From Ophioderma brevispina (taxonomy: Eukaryota > Echinodermata > Ophiuroidea > Amphilepidida > Ophiodermatidae), in the NCBI GenBank assembly GCA_023653785.1, contig JAMKCH010044099.1:1-64000 (forward strand): 64,000 bases of DNA. Direction: 5' to 3'. Both the position numbers and the translations under genes were made by a program. The notes beneath the pieces are model-generated. The model was not told the DNA's origin and did no database searches. It saw only the letters and a program-made list of their open reading frames with translations. Below, one piece after another: positions 23,339-36,500 of the stretch; position 1 is the first letter of the stretch; each line of letters opens with the position of its first letter.

Positions 23339-26300
23339 CATATTTTAACCAAACACAGCTTTGCGCCATTTTTAATTTCTGGCATCGTAACTCAAGTAGA
23401 ATATTGTTTGAAGAAATGCATTTCAGTAGCGATGATATCAAAGATTCTTTAGAGAATATACTTAGTGATGTATCTTATTTTCTTATGGGGTTACTGGGAT
23501 TATGAAGAAATGCATTCGTAGGTAACGCAGGAAAAAGTGTCACAGAAAATCTGAAAAGATACGGAAGTAGGTGGAAATTTCCACAAACAATCTGGACATA
23601 CATACCTTTGAGGGAAAAATCAATGTTGAACCAATCAAATGACTCCTTCGTATTAATATTGAAAATATGAGGATAATTCAGTAAGAACATTATTTAAAAA
23701 ATTTGGCTAAAAATACATGTTTCTGGTTCCTTTAGTATCAAATTTTCGTAGAAGAGTGCTTTGTTATATATGGCGCGAAACATGTCATCAAGGCGCAGAC
23801 TAAACTCAAAACTGGATGAGCTTCATTTTCTCTCATTAAACGCAGCATCATTCTCATTTGCAAATATTGAAGAGTAGCTAAAAACATTTTCCTGTCGTGT
23901 CTTAGTTTAATAACATTGACAGACAATATCTGACAATTTAAAACTAACATTTATTTTTTTTTTCTCTTGCGTAATGTGTTTTCCAAAATGTTGACCATGT
24001 GGAAATATTTTAAACACAGAAAAATAATTTTAGTATGGCTTTCACTTGTGCCATTTTGGGTTTTTAGACATATGGATGCTGAAAAGGTTTGAAATAAGAA
24101 CAAAATAGGAACAACCCAAAAGGATTTGCGTTACATAATTGGCACTTTTTCCTTTTTTACGATTTTATCAGTTTTGAAGAAAAAACTCTAAGCATCAATG
24201 TGGTATCCAAAAATAGAAATTAAAAAATCTCAGTTCACAAATATTATGAAACAATTACAGAAATTATCGCTTGTATGGGCGTGTGGCTGATGGGGCCACA
24301 TACAGGAGTTCATTACATGCATGAAGATTCGTATTTGATAATGCCGCGCTTACTCAGTTTCCTTCGAGGAAGAGCGACAGGTTCACTGGACGACAATTTG
24401 GCGCAGAGTTTTGTTCAATGTCATTAGCATATTGCGTACAAATTTTCGTCAGATTGAAAAACTTGTCAAACGACTAAACATTATTCCATGAAAGTCGAAA
24501 ATATATATATACACGGGTGTAACTTTGACAAATGCATGTTTGTACGTTGTCCATACATGCAACCGCACTTGTGACAGATACATTAAAATTCATACCAAAC
24601 GTGTACAAAAAAATAACCTTTTAAAGAAATAGTTCATTATAGCAATGTGTGCTGAACTATGGCACTTTGGAAACAAAAGAAAGTTGGTCAGCTTACATAT
24701 TTGCCGGATCACTTCGTGTATCCTACATAAAGAGGTTGCTCGAAACTCTCATTCCTGTCTGCACTCCGGATAAAGGGAGCATCATTGAAATAGACGGATC
24801 CTGCTCAAAGTAAATCTTTATAACGTCCAAGCTGAAGACAAACATCATTCTTAAATGTTTCAACACGTGATATTTTCATATGCGCGAGCAGGTTGGCATC
24901 TAACATGGCGTATGCCAGAAAATATAGTAAAATGTGATCATCTATAATTTACGACTGTATCAAGTCATCTTGGATACAATCACTGATATGATTTGCAATC
25001 AGGCTTTTCATTCTACTGTTTCCTTGTCATTATAGCAAACAGTCATTTCATAATCTGAATGCGATCCATGGCGTTCTCAACACTACTGTACTTTAAAATT
25101 TAATTACTTTTAACTTCGTATTACTGATTGATTTACCTCCGCTACATGTTTGGCTCTCGTCTGGTGCAGCTAAATATGGTTGAAATAATCTGACCAAACA
25201 CAAACTTGTCCTTGGACCAAAATTTAAATGACAGGGAGCCCCTGTCTAATTTCTACCCTTACAAAAATATCTAATAAACCTTGTGGCGCTAACAAAAGTA
25301 TGTAAAATAGAATTGAAAAATTAACTTACAAATCCTCGTGTTTTGTGATACTATCAGTAAGATAAGAACAAAACGTAAAAGTTGGAAATGTTATCCTAAG
25401 GTACAACAATAAAGAACTTGATACTTAGCTGTCTTTAGGATAAAACACTACGATGGTGTACGATAGCTTGACAGCTGTCCTTTTTTGGGGATGACTATGG
25501 CTAATTTCGGCAGACTTCGCTATTGAAAGACAGACAGACATACAGCTAGAGAGACGAACAGAGCGAAAGGGGAACATGAACATTTCAAATTCCTCAACAA
25601 GTAGCTAAAATGGCCAACTTCCCTAATATTAAATCTATAAAGTGTTCAGATTTGGTTAGTTGGTATATAACTCGACTTTTACAGATATATGACTTCCTTT
25701 AAAATCCTATAACATTCTACATCCCTGCCTGACGTTTTCAAAAAATGTATTTTTCTTTCTGGTAAATTGAGCAAAGCCATATGCAGCAAGACATTCCAAA
25801 TCGTTGTGTGTATTACAAAGTGACGGATGTTAAACCCAAGTACGAAAAACGTTTCTGAGAAAATGGCATTTGCAAAATGACCAACATTAAAGAGTCAGTA
25901 CGCACCAATATAAAAAGTTTACGTTAGAGATTGACACTTGAAAATTTATATTATTGCGTATTTATGCAACGAGGCTTTTAAACTAAATAAAATCAATGCT
26001 GAAATTATTCGTCAGTATGAAGCGCAATAAATATACAAAATTCGCCGATTTGTTGCACGACATAGTGACGGAAGTTGAATTTGCCTATACTTTTTACATT
26101 GTCAGTATCCGTCATTATGTAGGACACCAATCGGCGATATTTCGAACATACGTCGCGCGAATCGTTGATACGTCACCTCAGATTTGCGTGTTAATGTGTT
26201 CTTCATACTGACGGATGTGAGTCCATGGTCAAGTTTGGCAATTTGAAACGTCAATATTTAGTACATTTTTTGTAATAACAATATCTGCCATTTTATATTA

Positions 26301-26654
26301 TATTTTGTTTGTACACAACTTTACTCCATCAAAATTGAGATTTTGGTATCAGGGGAAGGTTCATATTTTCTCATTACCCAGTGAAATTGAAGGCTCAGCT
26401 CAGGAAATGTTTCCTTTTGATGTAATGAGAAAAAAAAATTCTCCAAATGTGGCCGACACATTAATTAACATACTGTCTTTTGGGTCAATTAAGGACACGG
26501 TTTTACTATCCAAACGGCCTAACCAATTGTTTTTGATGAGATACGCCCATGTGAGGGAGATAGACAAAAATGTTATCGAGACATATTGAGTTTTTAACAT
26601 TGGTCATGCTTAGTTTCTAGACAGGCTCATTATCGCAATACCTCACATTTTCTA
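23339..26654. other. No gene recognised
   Basis: About 3.3 kb of AT-rich sequence. I see no domain-bearing frame, RNA gene or paired TIR. Confidence 0.45.
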
Positions 26655-26819
26655 AGAGGATGTATAGTGTTCTTCCCACAATGCATTTCTTCCGATACAA
26701 TTTTTGCATTGGTTGTCACATGAATTTATAGTGACAAAAAGTACTTAAATTGACACTATAAATTCATGTGGCAACCAGTGCAAAGAATTGCATTATGGGA
26801 TGACACTATACCTCCTCTT
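26655..26819. repeat. Long hairpin element
   Basis: GCATTGGTTGTCACATGAAT and ATTCATGTGGCAACCAGTGC are near-perfect inverted arms. The pairing extends outward through tatagtgt / acactata and GAGGATG / CCTCCTC. Nearly the whole 165 bp can fold into one stem. It is a MITE or, less likely, a hairpin RNA precursor. Confidence 0.65.
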
Positions 26820-27429
26820 TTCCTAGCTGTCGCTATCATATCCGGTCACGTATGATCATTAGCAGCATTGTGGAAAATTTTATATTTTACTTTGGGGAAC
26901 ATTTCTGCAATGTCCGAAGAACCTGTAAAACCGTCTCTTAGTTTATAACTTTATTGATTCTGTAGTATTATTTTAAACTGAAAATAGTCACATTCAATGC
27001 CGAGAAAGCATTCACACGGAATAAATAAACTTTTAGAATTAGAAAAATTGTCAGGGAAAAAGGTTGAAATCGTTTCGCCGTTTCAATTTTTAAAATTAGT
27101 TAAGCAATGTGCAAGCACGGCGTTCAAAAGTTGACTATAAATGTTTACATTTTAATGATCACTAGTTTTGTGAGTTTACAGTTTGTCCTAGAAGAATGAT
27201 ACAAGCAAAAATTAGTCTCCTATTTTTTGAAATATTAAAACATATTTTGTAATGAGAATGTCATGTGAAGGAGACACTGGCACATTTGAAAAATAGTGGG
27301 CCCTCTAAATTGATATCTGTGCATGGTTGTAAAGCTTTTTTAGTACTACCTAAATGATTAAGGTCAAATCAATATCCTTATGGGCAAACAGAATGATTTT
27401 ATATTTTCTGGAGTAGTTTAGACAGTGGA

Positions 27430-27430
<1 letters not shown>

Positions 27431-27471
<41 letters not shown>
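27431..27471. repeat. (CA)20 microsatellite
   Basis: Twenty uninterrupted CA units followed by ccgg. Confidence 0.97.
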
Positions 27472-27472
<1 letters not shown>

Positions 27473-27610
27473 GGAGCTAATTCTCACTCCATCAACCCTG
27501 TTTGACCGGTCGGTGACCTCTGTGGCTTTATTTATCAATGAGTATGAGTCTGTGATTCCGGTAGCAAACTAATGTTGGCCCAACATTGGCAAACGTTGGA
27601 AGAATACGTG

Positions 27611-27969
27611 GATCCTGGGTTTCCTACCGGAAATCATTTTTTACCGAAATTACTATCCCACAATGCACCAACGATGTACGAGTAGATAAAATAAATAGCG
27701 CATATATATTCTATGGTGTTTTGTGTCATAGGCCTACGGCCATTTTTCTGTCATAACTGTACGAAAACCGTTTGCTGTACATAAATTTTACCAGGAACGA
27801 GTACTATTTGATTGCCTTGTAATTTTTGCGCCACAAAATGTGCGCGTAGTTTAAAGGAGGCGCACTAAACCGCGAGCGTGCATGGAGTGATGCATATCTA
27901 CTCGTACATCGTTGGTGCATTGTGGGATAGGAATTTCGGTACAAAATGATTTCCGGTAGGACCGGGATC
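27611..27969. mobile_element. Inverted-repeat element with about 78-bp arms
   Basis: Arms 27611-27689 and 27893-27969 are near-identical in inverse orientation. Both contain TCCTACCGGAAATCATTTT, then CCCACAATGCACCAACGATG and TACGAGTAGATA. The roughly 200-bp centre is non-coding. The high arm identity suggests recent activity or gene conversion. Confidence 0.75.
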
Positions 27970-28016
27970 ACTATTGGCAGTTGGCATGCTGACATTGTAA
28001 TAACCTTGGATGATTC

Positions 28017-28113
28017 AGCCCAAATTTATTGGTCCGAGCCTATGAGTTGCAAAAATATTGGGCGAGACCAGGCGGCCCAATTTTTAAAACTCATAGCGAG
28101 ACCAATAATATTG
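28017..28113. repeat. Short foldback
   Basis: ttattggtccgagcctatgagttg and the inverse form in aaactcatagcgagaccaataa pair around a centre of gggcgagaccaggcggccc. It is bracketed by other CCAAT/ATTGG palindromes. Confidence 0.5.
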
Positions 28114-28350
28114 GGTGCAAATCCTCCAATTTTTCATATCATTCGTAGGATCCGAATATTATCCGATCGGACACCTCAAAGCAATGATAATGAGCCATCT
28201 GGATGCCAACTTCCATACCAACAATTGGCATTCGATTGCTCTGTGGTATTCCATCATTGCCCAATGGGGTTGGAATGTCATTTGAGGTCCAAATTTGTTG
28301 AAATTTTGCATTGGCCCACATTGCCCTACGATCGCATGAATTAGGCTGCA

Positions 28351-31300
28351 ACGGGACCTGGAACGATCTGGCTACGCTCTGGAGATGGCGTCAAAAAGTG
28401 AAAAACAGAATATACATATTTTTTTCTCTTACGATTTTAAAGATGATTTTAAATCATGCCAATCCCTCCGGTGCAATGTTGGGGTGTAGTTCAAAATAAG
28501 GATTTTCCGACAACCGATTCATTTAGCTCGAACACATAACATCGGAATGCTTATGCTTTGCTAAATGGAGAGGTCATAATGTAGGCCTTTTGTGTGCAAA
28601 CACTAAATACAACCGAGTAGCAAACGTGTGCAAATTTTTACGAAAAAGAGATAGTTTTGTCAATCATATGAACTGCTAAATCGGATATTTTACAGTATTT
28701 TATTGAAACAATTCTTTATTCATGAAACAATTTCTATTTTTGTCAAACAGTTTGACTGCTGGGAAATTTAGAGTAAACTTTGGAATTATAAGGAAAGATG
28801 GAATAAAGGGGACTAGCGGTATTAAGAAGGATGAGTGAAGTTTTTTGTTGGTTGTTGTCTTTGGTTGCTATTGAATTTAACAAGGCATGATGGGTTCCTA
28901 TTAGTCGTACTGCGTAATTATTTTGATTGATTTAAAAGCGGTTTAAAACGCCTTGAACGACATATGCGGTGATGATCGAAGTTTCTGCTTTAAAGAGACG
29001 CTATGGAATGCCACACCACTTTTGAAACCTATTTTGGTATCAAAAGTATGAAAATATAAATAATGTAGAAAGGGCATCTATATTTACTTTTTCTTGATGT
29101 ATAAATTTGAATTCGTTTTATGCTATGATCCCAGGATTATCATCAGATCCTGTAAGTATCAGATTCCTTAATGAAGCAGCACTATATTCAATATTTTCCA
29201 AATTCTTTGAAAATAAGGTTCATTTTGGTTAATTATTCTCCAGGTGGTCAGCACTTTACGTGAAACGCTCAAATGTTGTAAATTACATAATCTATAATAT
29301 TTGAATTTAATTTAGACAGTACAAACCTTTACTGGTTTGATGCATCTACATACACATTGCATTATCATCATAGGACCTATGGGATGCGATCTGGGAAAAC
29401 CGTCACATGGTGAAAATTTATATTTTGAGTTGTGACTCTCCTTGCAAAGTTTGAAATATTAAATTTTAAGGTTTCCATAACTTTTTTACTTCTTTCTTCT
29501 ATGATACACAATCAAAAGTTATGTCTTATACAATCTGACAAAATAAAGTACAACATAACAGATTTTAAGATATTTTCTTTATTTTTTCAAAATTGTCTGC
29601 GCGACATGCACGGGTTTTCCCAGATCACATCACATATATTACAGTCGTAATAAAAAAAAAAAAAAAAAAAAACAAAATTAAAAAATTTAATCAATATGTG
29701 AAATATTCTACTTTGTTTCCATGAATGTAACGGTTAAGTTACTCACTAACATTAATACAGTAACTCTTTATTTTGTAAGGAGGATTTCACAAGTAATTTT
29801 TTTTGAAAGAAATGCACTATTTCTTCCACCCATTATTTACTAAAGTCTAAATTATATATTACAGACAATTTATCAAAAGACGTAGTATCATTTAGCGAGG
29901 AACCCAACCAGAAAAGAGCTAGCCACTAATCGCAATAAAAACTGATTTCATAAGAACTTAGGAGATGCTTTGATAATTACACCTAAGGCATCTTTTTTTG
30001 AATGAATTCAATAATTCAAATATCCGCATAGGTACAAAGGATTCCACCAGTACCACCCATCCATATCCTCGGACATCGAGTCATGTGACGCGGATGTTAA
30101 TCCTGAGTCATGTGACTTCTCTCCCGCTTCACAATTTCACTCCTGCAAAACGACAACGTCGTATGACGGTCGAAAATCGAGTAAGTCAATAAATACACCT
30201 GTGAGACAGTTGAAAATCTATAAGAATTTTATATCAAATTAACTGTTATTTAAAGTGCATTGAAAAGCATAATGTGGCTCTTTGATTGCATCCTTAAGTT
30301 TATCGATAGCTTGAGTTTTGGTTCATGAAACAAAGTGCGCTGCGTTAAGCGGCTCCTGCACATTTTCACAAACTGAAATTTCTTCAATTTGCTCTCAAAT
30401 GATATCTAGGCCATTGGAACCAGAGATATATTTACACATAAAATAACATCCCCCAACAGATCGGGATCATTGATATTAGATAAAGACATCCAGGTAATTT
30501 GTAGGCCACTTTTAAGTTTTTTTCCATACTTTAGTCAACAAATGTTCTATTACATGCATATTTTTGAACCCGTACTCACTGATATTAAAACCCAAAGGTT
30601 ATAGACGATCAAACAGTGTGCCTAGCGTGGGAAACATGCATCGGCGGCGTGTTCTTGTGTTAAACGCCATTTTCGTCGTCTAATGAATTTACGTCGCCGG
30701 CGACGTTAAATTATAAAATCGTTCTGTTTACCCATAAGGAAGCTGAGTTGGTCTTAATCATTTCGGGTGAGTCTTTTTGATATCAAAGCCTTACAACCAG
30801 CAAACATATCGATTTTGAAAAATCTTTAGGGCGCCCATTTTTCAATGTGCCAGTGTCTTTTAAACTATATCACCATTCCGGAACTCTTCTTTAGTCTACT
30901 TCAAAGCTGACTACTGGCCGGTATATACAAATATAAGCTGAAAAAATCCTTGAAAATTCGGTCAAAAACGGTGCAGTAAAAGCCGAGTTTCATCTAGATG
31001 CATGTATACTGCTATCCAATAGCAACAAGTTCTTTGTTGTTTACCCATAAGAAAGCGACTTTAGAAAAATTGTACTTGATTCACTACCAAGAAACGATCA
31101 TTTTTAAGCAATATGGATCTCAATGCTATTAAAGATTCCGCTGAGGCTTTGCAAACTACATGATATTGCCTTTTTTTACAACAAAACCAGTTGTTTTTTT
31201 AGTTTAAATTAAAAGTATGTTTTCCTGTTGCGATATTTTGTTCAATTCGTTGCCAATTCTCATTGGCAATATGATATCTCTGTAGGAAAAGATGATGTAT

Positions 31301-32104
31301 AACTATCCATGTATGCAGATTTGGAGGACACTTATTTGTACTTTCTACACTGTTTTAATAACGCAATGCTTATGATCGATAGTCAGAAATGCACTTCCAT
31401 GCAATTTGCATTGCCATTCCAATTTGCAAATCGATATGGTGAAAACAATTCACACGGTAATTTGAAACACAGCTTAGAGTACGTAGTGCACATTCGAAAT
31501 AAGTGCTCAGATAAAAGGATACAACTTCAATAAAAAAATGAGCAAACACCGAATCAAAACCCATTTGAGTAAATAGAATCACGGATTCCTTAAAATAAAC
31601 AAGGCCTTAAATAATTAAAATGACCTCTAATTTAGAACCTAACGAAGTATTATTATAATACTACAAATAATGTATGGACTTCTGACGCAAATACTTATGA
31701 ATGCACTGTGTTTGCCAAACGCCAATTATCAATAATATGTATACGCTCATTATTATCACAATTGGTTGACTGTTCATACAGAGGGTGTTTAATGCGTAAC
31801 GACATGGTCTTTTTCATGTATGATTTTTGTTGAGGCATTAACCTTTTTTATTTATGATTTTCCTACAAGGTAAAGTTAAAGTTGATAACAAAGTTAAGTT
31901 ACCTGACTAAGCAATCCTCGCTGGTGGTTTAAGGGAATCACAGTTTGCGTGTAGAGTCGAGTGCCCTTTGCTTTAAAAGGCCGGACATTTGAGTACAGTG
32001 TACCTTTTCCCTTTCACACTGCTACTCTTGACAGCTTAACAATCCGAATGTCCTCTTTTTTTGGAAACCTCCCTACTCACCTTAAAAATTCTCCGTCCTT
32101 TCCA
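28351..32104. other. No gene recognised
   Basis: Contains a poly-A run at 29649-29670, a reverse copy of the dispersed gccagtgtctttt repeat near 30860, and two GAGTCATGTGAC motifs at 30078-30116. No domain-bearing frame was found. Confidence 0.4.
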
Positions 32105-32310
32105 TCATTTAAAGAGACATGAGGAGATTTCCAGAAAGAAGCGCCCACAATTTTTGCCCAACCCCGGTTTTTTCATATTTGGAATGCTTACCAATATATT
32201 AGATCACACCTGAAGTGAATAAGCCGAATACGTCGTCTTTATGTAATAAGATGATGATTTAGTAGTTTCTGTCGTGCACGACAGAAAGTCAAAGCATTGT
32301 TTTCTATGGG
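32105..32310. repeat. Dispersed repeat, copy 1
   Basis: Shares a long ordered similarity with 43780-43965: gcgcccaca, a tatattaaatcacac / tatattagatcacac block, aagccgaa, ttatgtaataa, and ttttctg.tgt...agaaaatcca. A short palindrome (tttctgtcgtgcacgacagaaa) sits near the right end. Confidence 0.55.
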
Positions 32311-32805
32311 GAACGATTACGATAGCAAGCAAGTTCAAAACAAGGTTTGCGGTTTTCTTTTGTACCTGTTTGTCCAATAAACCTTCGAAAGGTTCTCGGT
32401 AGGTGGTCTACAACCGATCCAGTGAAATTTGAGAGAAATTCGTATCCTAAAAAATCTCCTCCTGTCACTTTAAGGACTTGACGTGTTAGCGAATTACTCA
32501 ATATAATTTTCTAGAATTCACATAATGGTATTTTCATTAGCCAAAGATAACAAGTTATTTGGCGCTTTTTTAAACCACACAAATCTATGGGAAAAGTAAA
32601 ACAAATGATTCTTGAATCATCTAAAAAAACAAAAACGACTACCCGGGATGCGAAACTATTTCCGTAGTTAACTTGTGTATTACAGTATCATCTTTGATAG
32701 CCACATTTCACTTAAAAACACATCATATTGGTTGTTTCTATTATTATGCGTATCTATTGTATATACGCATGTATATTGAATTAAAATCCCCAATTCGCAA
32801 GCAAA

Positions 32806-32962
32806 TCCCTAGCTAGTCTAGTAGTTAAGAATCATTCATAATCCTTACTGGTCGCAGGTTCGAACCCTGCTCTGCTCAATTTTGAGAAATTAATTTGTTC
32901 CGAATTTTGATGAAGTGAAGTAGACGAAGTCCGTCTATCTACCGGGTGTCGCAAAAAAAACA
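32806..32962 (+). mobile_element. tRNA-derived SINE
   Basis: An A-box-like TAGTCTAGTAGTTAAGA is followed about 35 bp later by a canonical B box, GGTTCGAACCC. A non-tRNA body and an A-rich tail (cgcaaaaaaaacaaaag) follow. This is the structure of a polymerase III-derived SINE rather than a functional tRNA. Confidence 0.6.
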
Positions 32963-33254
32963 AAAGAAACCATAAACAAAAGAATGTGCTTGGAGAATGT
33001 GTATTGTTCAAAGACAACTAAAACAGTATTGTTGTTTTCATCGTGAAATATAGGCGCTTTTAGGGTTCTCTTTTTTAGACACCGGGTATTCAAGCTATAG
33101 TGTAATTTTACAAGTTAACTACGGAAAAAATATCGCGACCGGGCCGAGCATGATTTGCCGGTCGCTCGTTCGTTCGTGTGAGCCCAAAATCACAGTAGAA
33201 AATCCGTCTTTATACCAGCTGATAGTTTCATCGGCCAGGTTGATCAGGCCTAAG

Positions 33255-34665
33255 ATTCCTCTTAGGGACTTGTAGGTGACTCATAATCATCTATGATATG
33301 GCTAATGGTTTGTGACTCTCCACAATCGTAGGTTGGTGAAAGTTCCACACCGATCTTGTGAAGGCTTTGTACGGCCAATGCCAGTTCTGAGTCACGAGTT
33401 GAGGTTGACCCATGCTTTCCTATCAAGGTCACAGCCTTTAGGCTTACTAGATGGGCTGTCCACAAACTCTCTAGGTTCAAGGTAGAGGATGACCATTGCT
33501 CAGCCCATCTGTCATTGATCCAGGATGATCGATAGGGATACTGCGACTGCATTGTCATGGATTGAGTAGCAAAGTGATTCCGTGGAATTCTCTGATCCTC
33601 AAAGGGTGTTGGCGGGGGATAAGGCTACCAGGTTCATCACACTTCAAGACAGAATTGGAAGATATTCTACAGGCGTTGCCAAAAGGCAACCACTAACAAG
33701 TCTCATTGCATGATCCAGAACGCAGGATGTATGTAAAGTGTCCAAAGATGCACCCCATCCAGTTCCTGCGAGTCTTCTGAGGAGGTTGACACGAGACTGC
33801 GTCTTGGCGGCGACTGCCTTGGTGTGTTAATTGAAAGTATCCGTTATGACGCCAAGGTACTTCGGTGTTGGGTCGTGTGACAGTTTATCTCTATCTACAG
33901 TAATGTTAAGTTCTCTTTTGTGCATCGATTTGCAAGGTGAAAACGTAACAGAGCTGACGGTCTTGGGTTTGCTGAGTTCAAGTGCCATCGGTGGGAAAAA
34001 ATTGCTTACAGAGATTGGGTCTTTCTGCAACACTGTTTCTAAGGCCTCAAAGGAATCAGCAGCTATTCCAAGTGCCGTATCGTCTGCGTAGGAGTACTGC
34101 GAACAATCTCCCTTTGGCATATCTGAGACGTAAATGTTGAAAAGACTGGGTACCAGGACAGAACCTTGTGGGATACCGTTCCGAAGTTTGCGTTTTCTAC
34201 TGTATTGCCCATCTGATGTCTCCAGGACGAAAGATCTCTCTTTGATGTGAACCATTATGAACGTGATAAGCTTGATATCAGGGAGGATTTTGAGTAGCTT
34301 GAGACCTCGATGCCAGACTGTATCATGCGCAGCAGTTAGATCTATGTAGATTGCTCCAAACTTGTGCTTCTTCCGGAAGGCTGTCTCGATGTCATTAACT
34401 AATCTTGGTACCTGATGATCAGTTGTTGATTTACCTCTTCGAAATTCAGCTTGGGGCGGGGTATATTTGCCTCGACCGTATCATTGATCCTACCGAGTAT
34501 CAATCTCTCAAGCAGCTTATAGATATGAGATAGCAGCGAGATAGCTCTATAACTCTTGGGCTCATTTGCTGGTTTCTTGGCTTCAGGGTTGCAGGGATTG
34601 CAATGATTGGTGACGGGCGGGAACGTTTGTCGAAACATGGTGAACAGCATCTCGGCTGCGGCTGC
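33255..34665 (-). mobile_element. Truncated non-LTR retrotransposon (Jockey/CR1-type)
   Basis: Reverse transcriptase pieces lie in order on the minus strand: SYRAISLLSHIYKLLERLI, then FRRGKSTTDHQ, DLTAAHDTVWHRGLKLL, NGIPQGSVLVPSLFNIY, YSYADDTAL and PTPKYLGVITD. A 3' remnant follows with TYDCGESQTISHIIDD, the C-terminal zinc-knuckle-like ending of such ORF2 proteins. At least one frameshift lies near 34440 and stops separate the RT from the tail. The endonuclease half is missing, so the copy is 5'-truncated and inactive. Confidence 0.8.
33827..34255 (-). pseudogene. Reverse transcriptase core fragment
   Basis: A 142-codon open frame holds the palm motifs of a non-LTR reverse transcriptase: the substrate-binding NGIPQGS block and the catalytic YADD. 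Motif A (DLTAAHD) lies just upstream of its first Met in the same frame, so the true domain extends to about 34450. YADD is intact, but the enclosing gene is truncated and frameshifted. Confidence 0.75.
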
Positions 34666-35439
34666 TAGATTTAGAAATGGATCCCATCTGTTGAGAAGAT
34701 TATCCTATTAACTAAAAAGCATGAATATTTAAGTAGGTACAGTTCAAATAACCATATAACACGCATTTCTGACACCGGGATTTCTGACACCATGAATTTT
34801 ATATCTTCATACAGAGTTGTCCGTGAGCAACCATTGAATGTTGGTCAACGCAGGTTAGTGCCACTAGTTGTAGCTGACAAGATAACCTATCTGAGGCATT
34901 CACAAATGGGCTCTGTCTTACAGCTATAACTGGCACTTGTTTTATAAAGAAAACAAAGGCAGAAATTCCCCTTTTAAATCTTTTATTTAGTGATGTCGTG
35001 TTAACAGGTAACAATTGTTCAATTGTCAATTTAAAAGACAAATCAAGAGCAAAACATATTCATACAAGACTTTATTTTCATTTATCCCTTTAAAATAGAG
35101 TAGGAAAAAATTGCATGACTTCGATTCACTACTTTGGCTGAATCAGGATCGGCAGATGGTAATCCGACAAACACAATGTAAGCTTTTGTATTGAGTCATC
35201 GGTTCTTTCACTTTTTTTTTCATTTAGACCACCAATTGTGTAAAATCATGTACCCCAGGATACTGTTATCCTGAATTTATGATGTACTCATGTTTGTGAT
35301 CTACTCGGTTCGATCAGCTGACGGGTTGAAGTCGAAGCGCGGGCACCCGCTAGTTTAAATACGATTTGTTACAGCTGCTCCTTCGTTATTCACAAAACTG
35401 GGAAGCTACGCAGATACCTGAACGCAGAAAATACATGCC
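34666..35439. other. No gene recognised
   Basis: Short frames only, with no paired repeat ends. Confidence 0.4.
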
Positions 35440-35630
35440 GATTTCCAATGTATAGAAATACTCTGCTGACTTACCAGATTCTGTCTGGTATGGCTCCTAC
35501 TTATGTTTTTGACCTTCTGTCTCATTATACTCCTCCAAAGCATAACAGCTTGATGAAGAGGTGTTTGTACCTATAGTCTGGAATGACCTGCACTCTATTA
35601 TTGTACAATTTCACAATTCCAATCACCGCA
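35440..35630 (+). mobile_element. LINE ORF2 C-terminal fragment
   Basis: The plus-strand frame NTLLTYQILSGMAPTYVFDL, LSHYTPPKHNSLMKR and, after a frame change, FVPIVWNDLHSII match the conserved tail of CR1/L2-type ORF2 proteins (LTYK-x-L-x-G-x-A-P-x-Y-L and a later WN-x-LP). It is on the opposite strand to the RT remnant at 33.3-34.7 kb, so it is a separate insertion. Confidence 0.6.
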
Positions 35631-35870
35631 CTTGTTTAATTTGTGATATTACTTGAGGCATGTTTTCCCATATATTGTGTGTTTATCTCATTGTTCCAAT
35701 ATTTGATTATGTATAGAAGCCACGTGGACGTGGGATGTAGAAGTCTTTTCAATGGATGATCGAACAAAATAATTCGACGTTTCGCATACCAAGTACACTC
35801 ATCGCGTATGATGCACACGGTCCCACGAGAGGATCTGGATATTTAAGATAGATGAGATTATATTAGAAGA

Positions 35871-35942
35871 TAGATATATATATATATATATAATATATAT
35901 ATATGATATATGGTAATATATATATATATATGATATATATGT
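35871..35942. repeat. (TA)n microsatellite
   Basis: Interrupted TA dinucleotide tract with ga and gg interruptions. Confidence 0.9.
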
Positions 35943-36321
35943 CGGGGGTTCTGATACTGTCGAAATCAGCATAAATGCTAGTTCTGAGAAAAACGGCGTT
36001 TGAAAGTTGCGTTACTTATGAATGCGTGTATTAAATGAAATCAAAGGAAAAGGCTATTTTAAGTGGTGTATGTTAAAAACATGAATGGTTTATAACTGAG
36101 ACAGATTAAAATCCAAGAAAAACAAATGTTTTCCTATTCAAATGTTTTTTTTTTTTTCGCCCATAATGTGGTTCGATTATTGTTCAAACCACAAAAATGT
36201 TTGATTCGCTGTGCTCTGAGGAGTCGAATACGTATTCGACTGCATTGAAAAACCTTGATTTTTAATGTTGGATGGTGAGATTACTATAGCTACGGGTTTT
36301 AATTTTAAAATGAGATGCCGA

Positions 36322-36500
36322 TGATGCCACGATGATAAGGAATACGATGGCGTGATGATGGTGGCAATAACGATGAAATAAGGAAAAATCGAGCTTTGAC
36401 GACGACAATGATGCTAATGATCGATGATGATGATGATGTTGTTGAATGGATGATGATGATGCTGATGATGATGATGGACGACGACGACGATGACGATGTC
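36322..36500. repeat. GAT/GAC trinucleotide-rich tract
   Basis: Long degenerate series of gatgatgat, gatgatggt, gatgctgat and gacgacgac units. Confidence 0.85.

Noticed and set aside
27350..27538. Frame with a polyvaline-cysteine stretch
   Set aside because: It is the translation of the CA microsatellite.
27946..28344. 132-codon plus-strand open frame
   Set aside because: It begins inside the right arm of the inverted-repeat element and crosses a foldback; no domain recognised.
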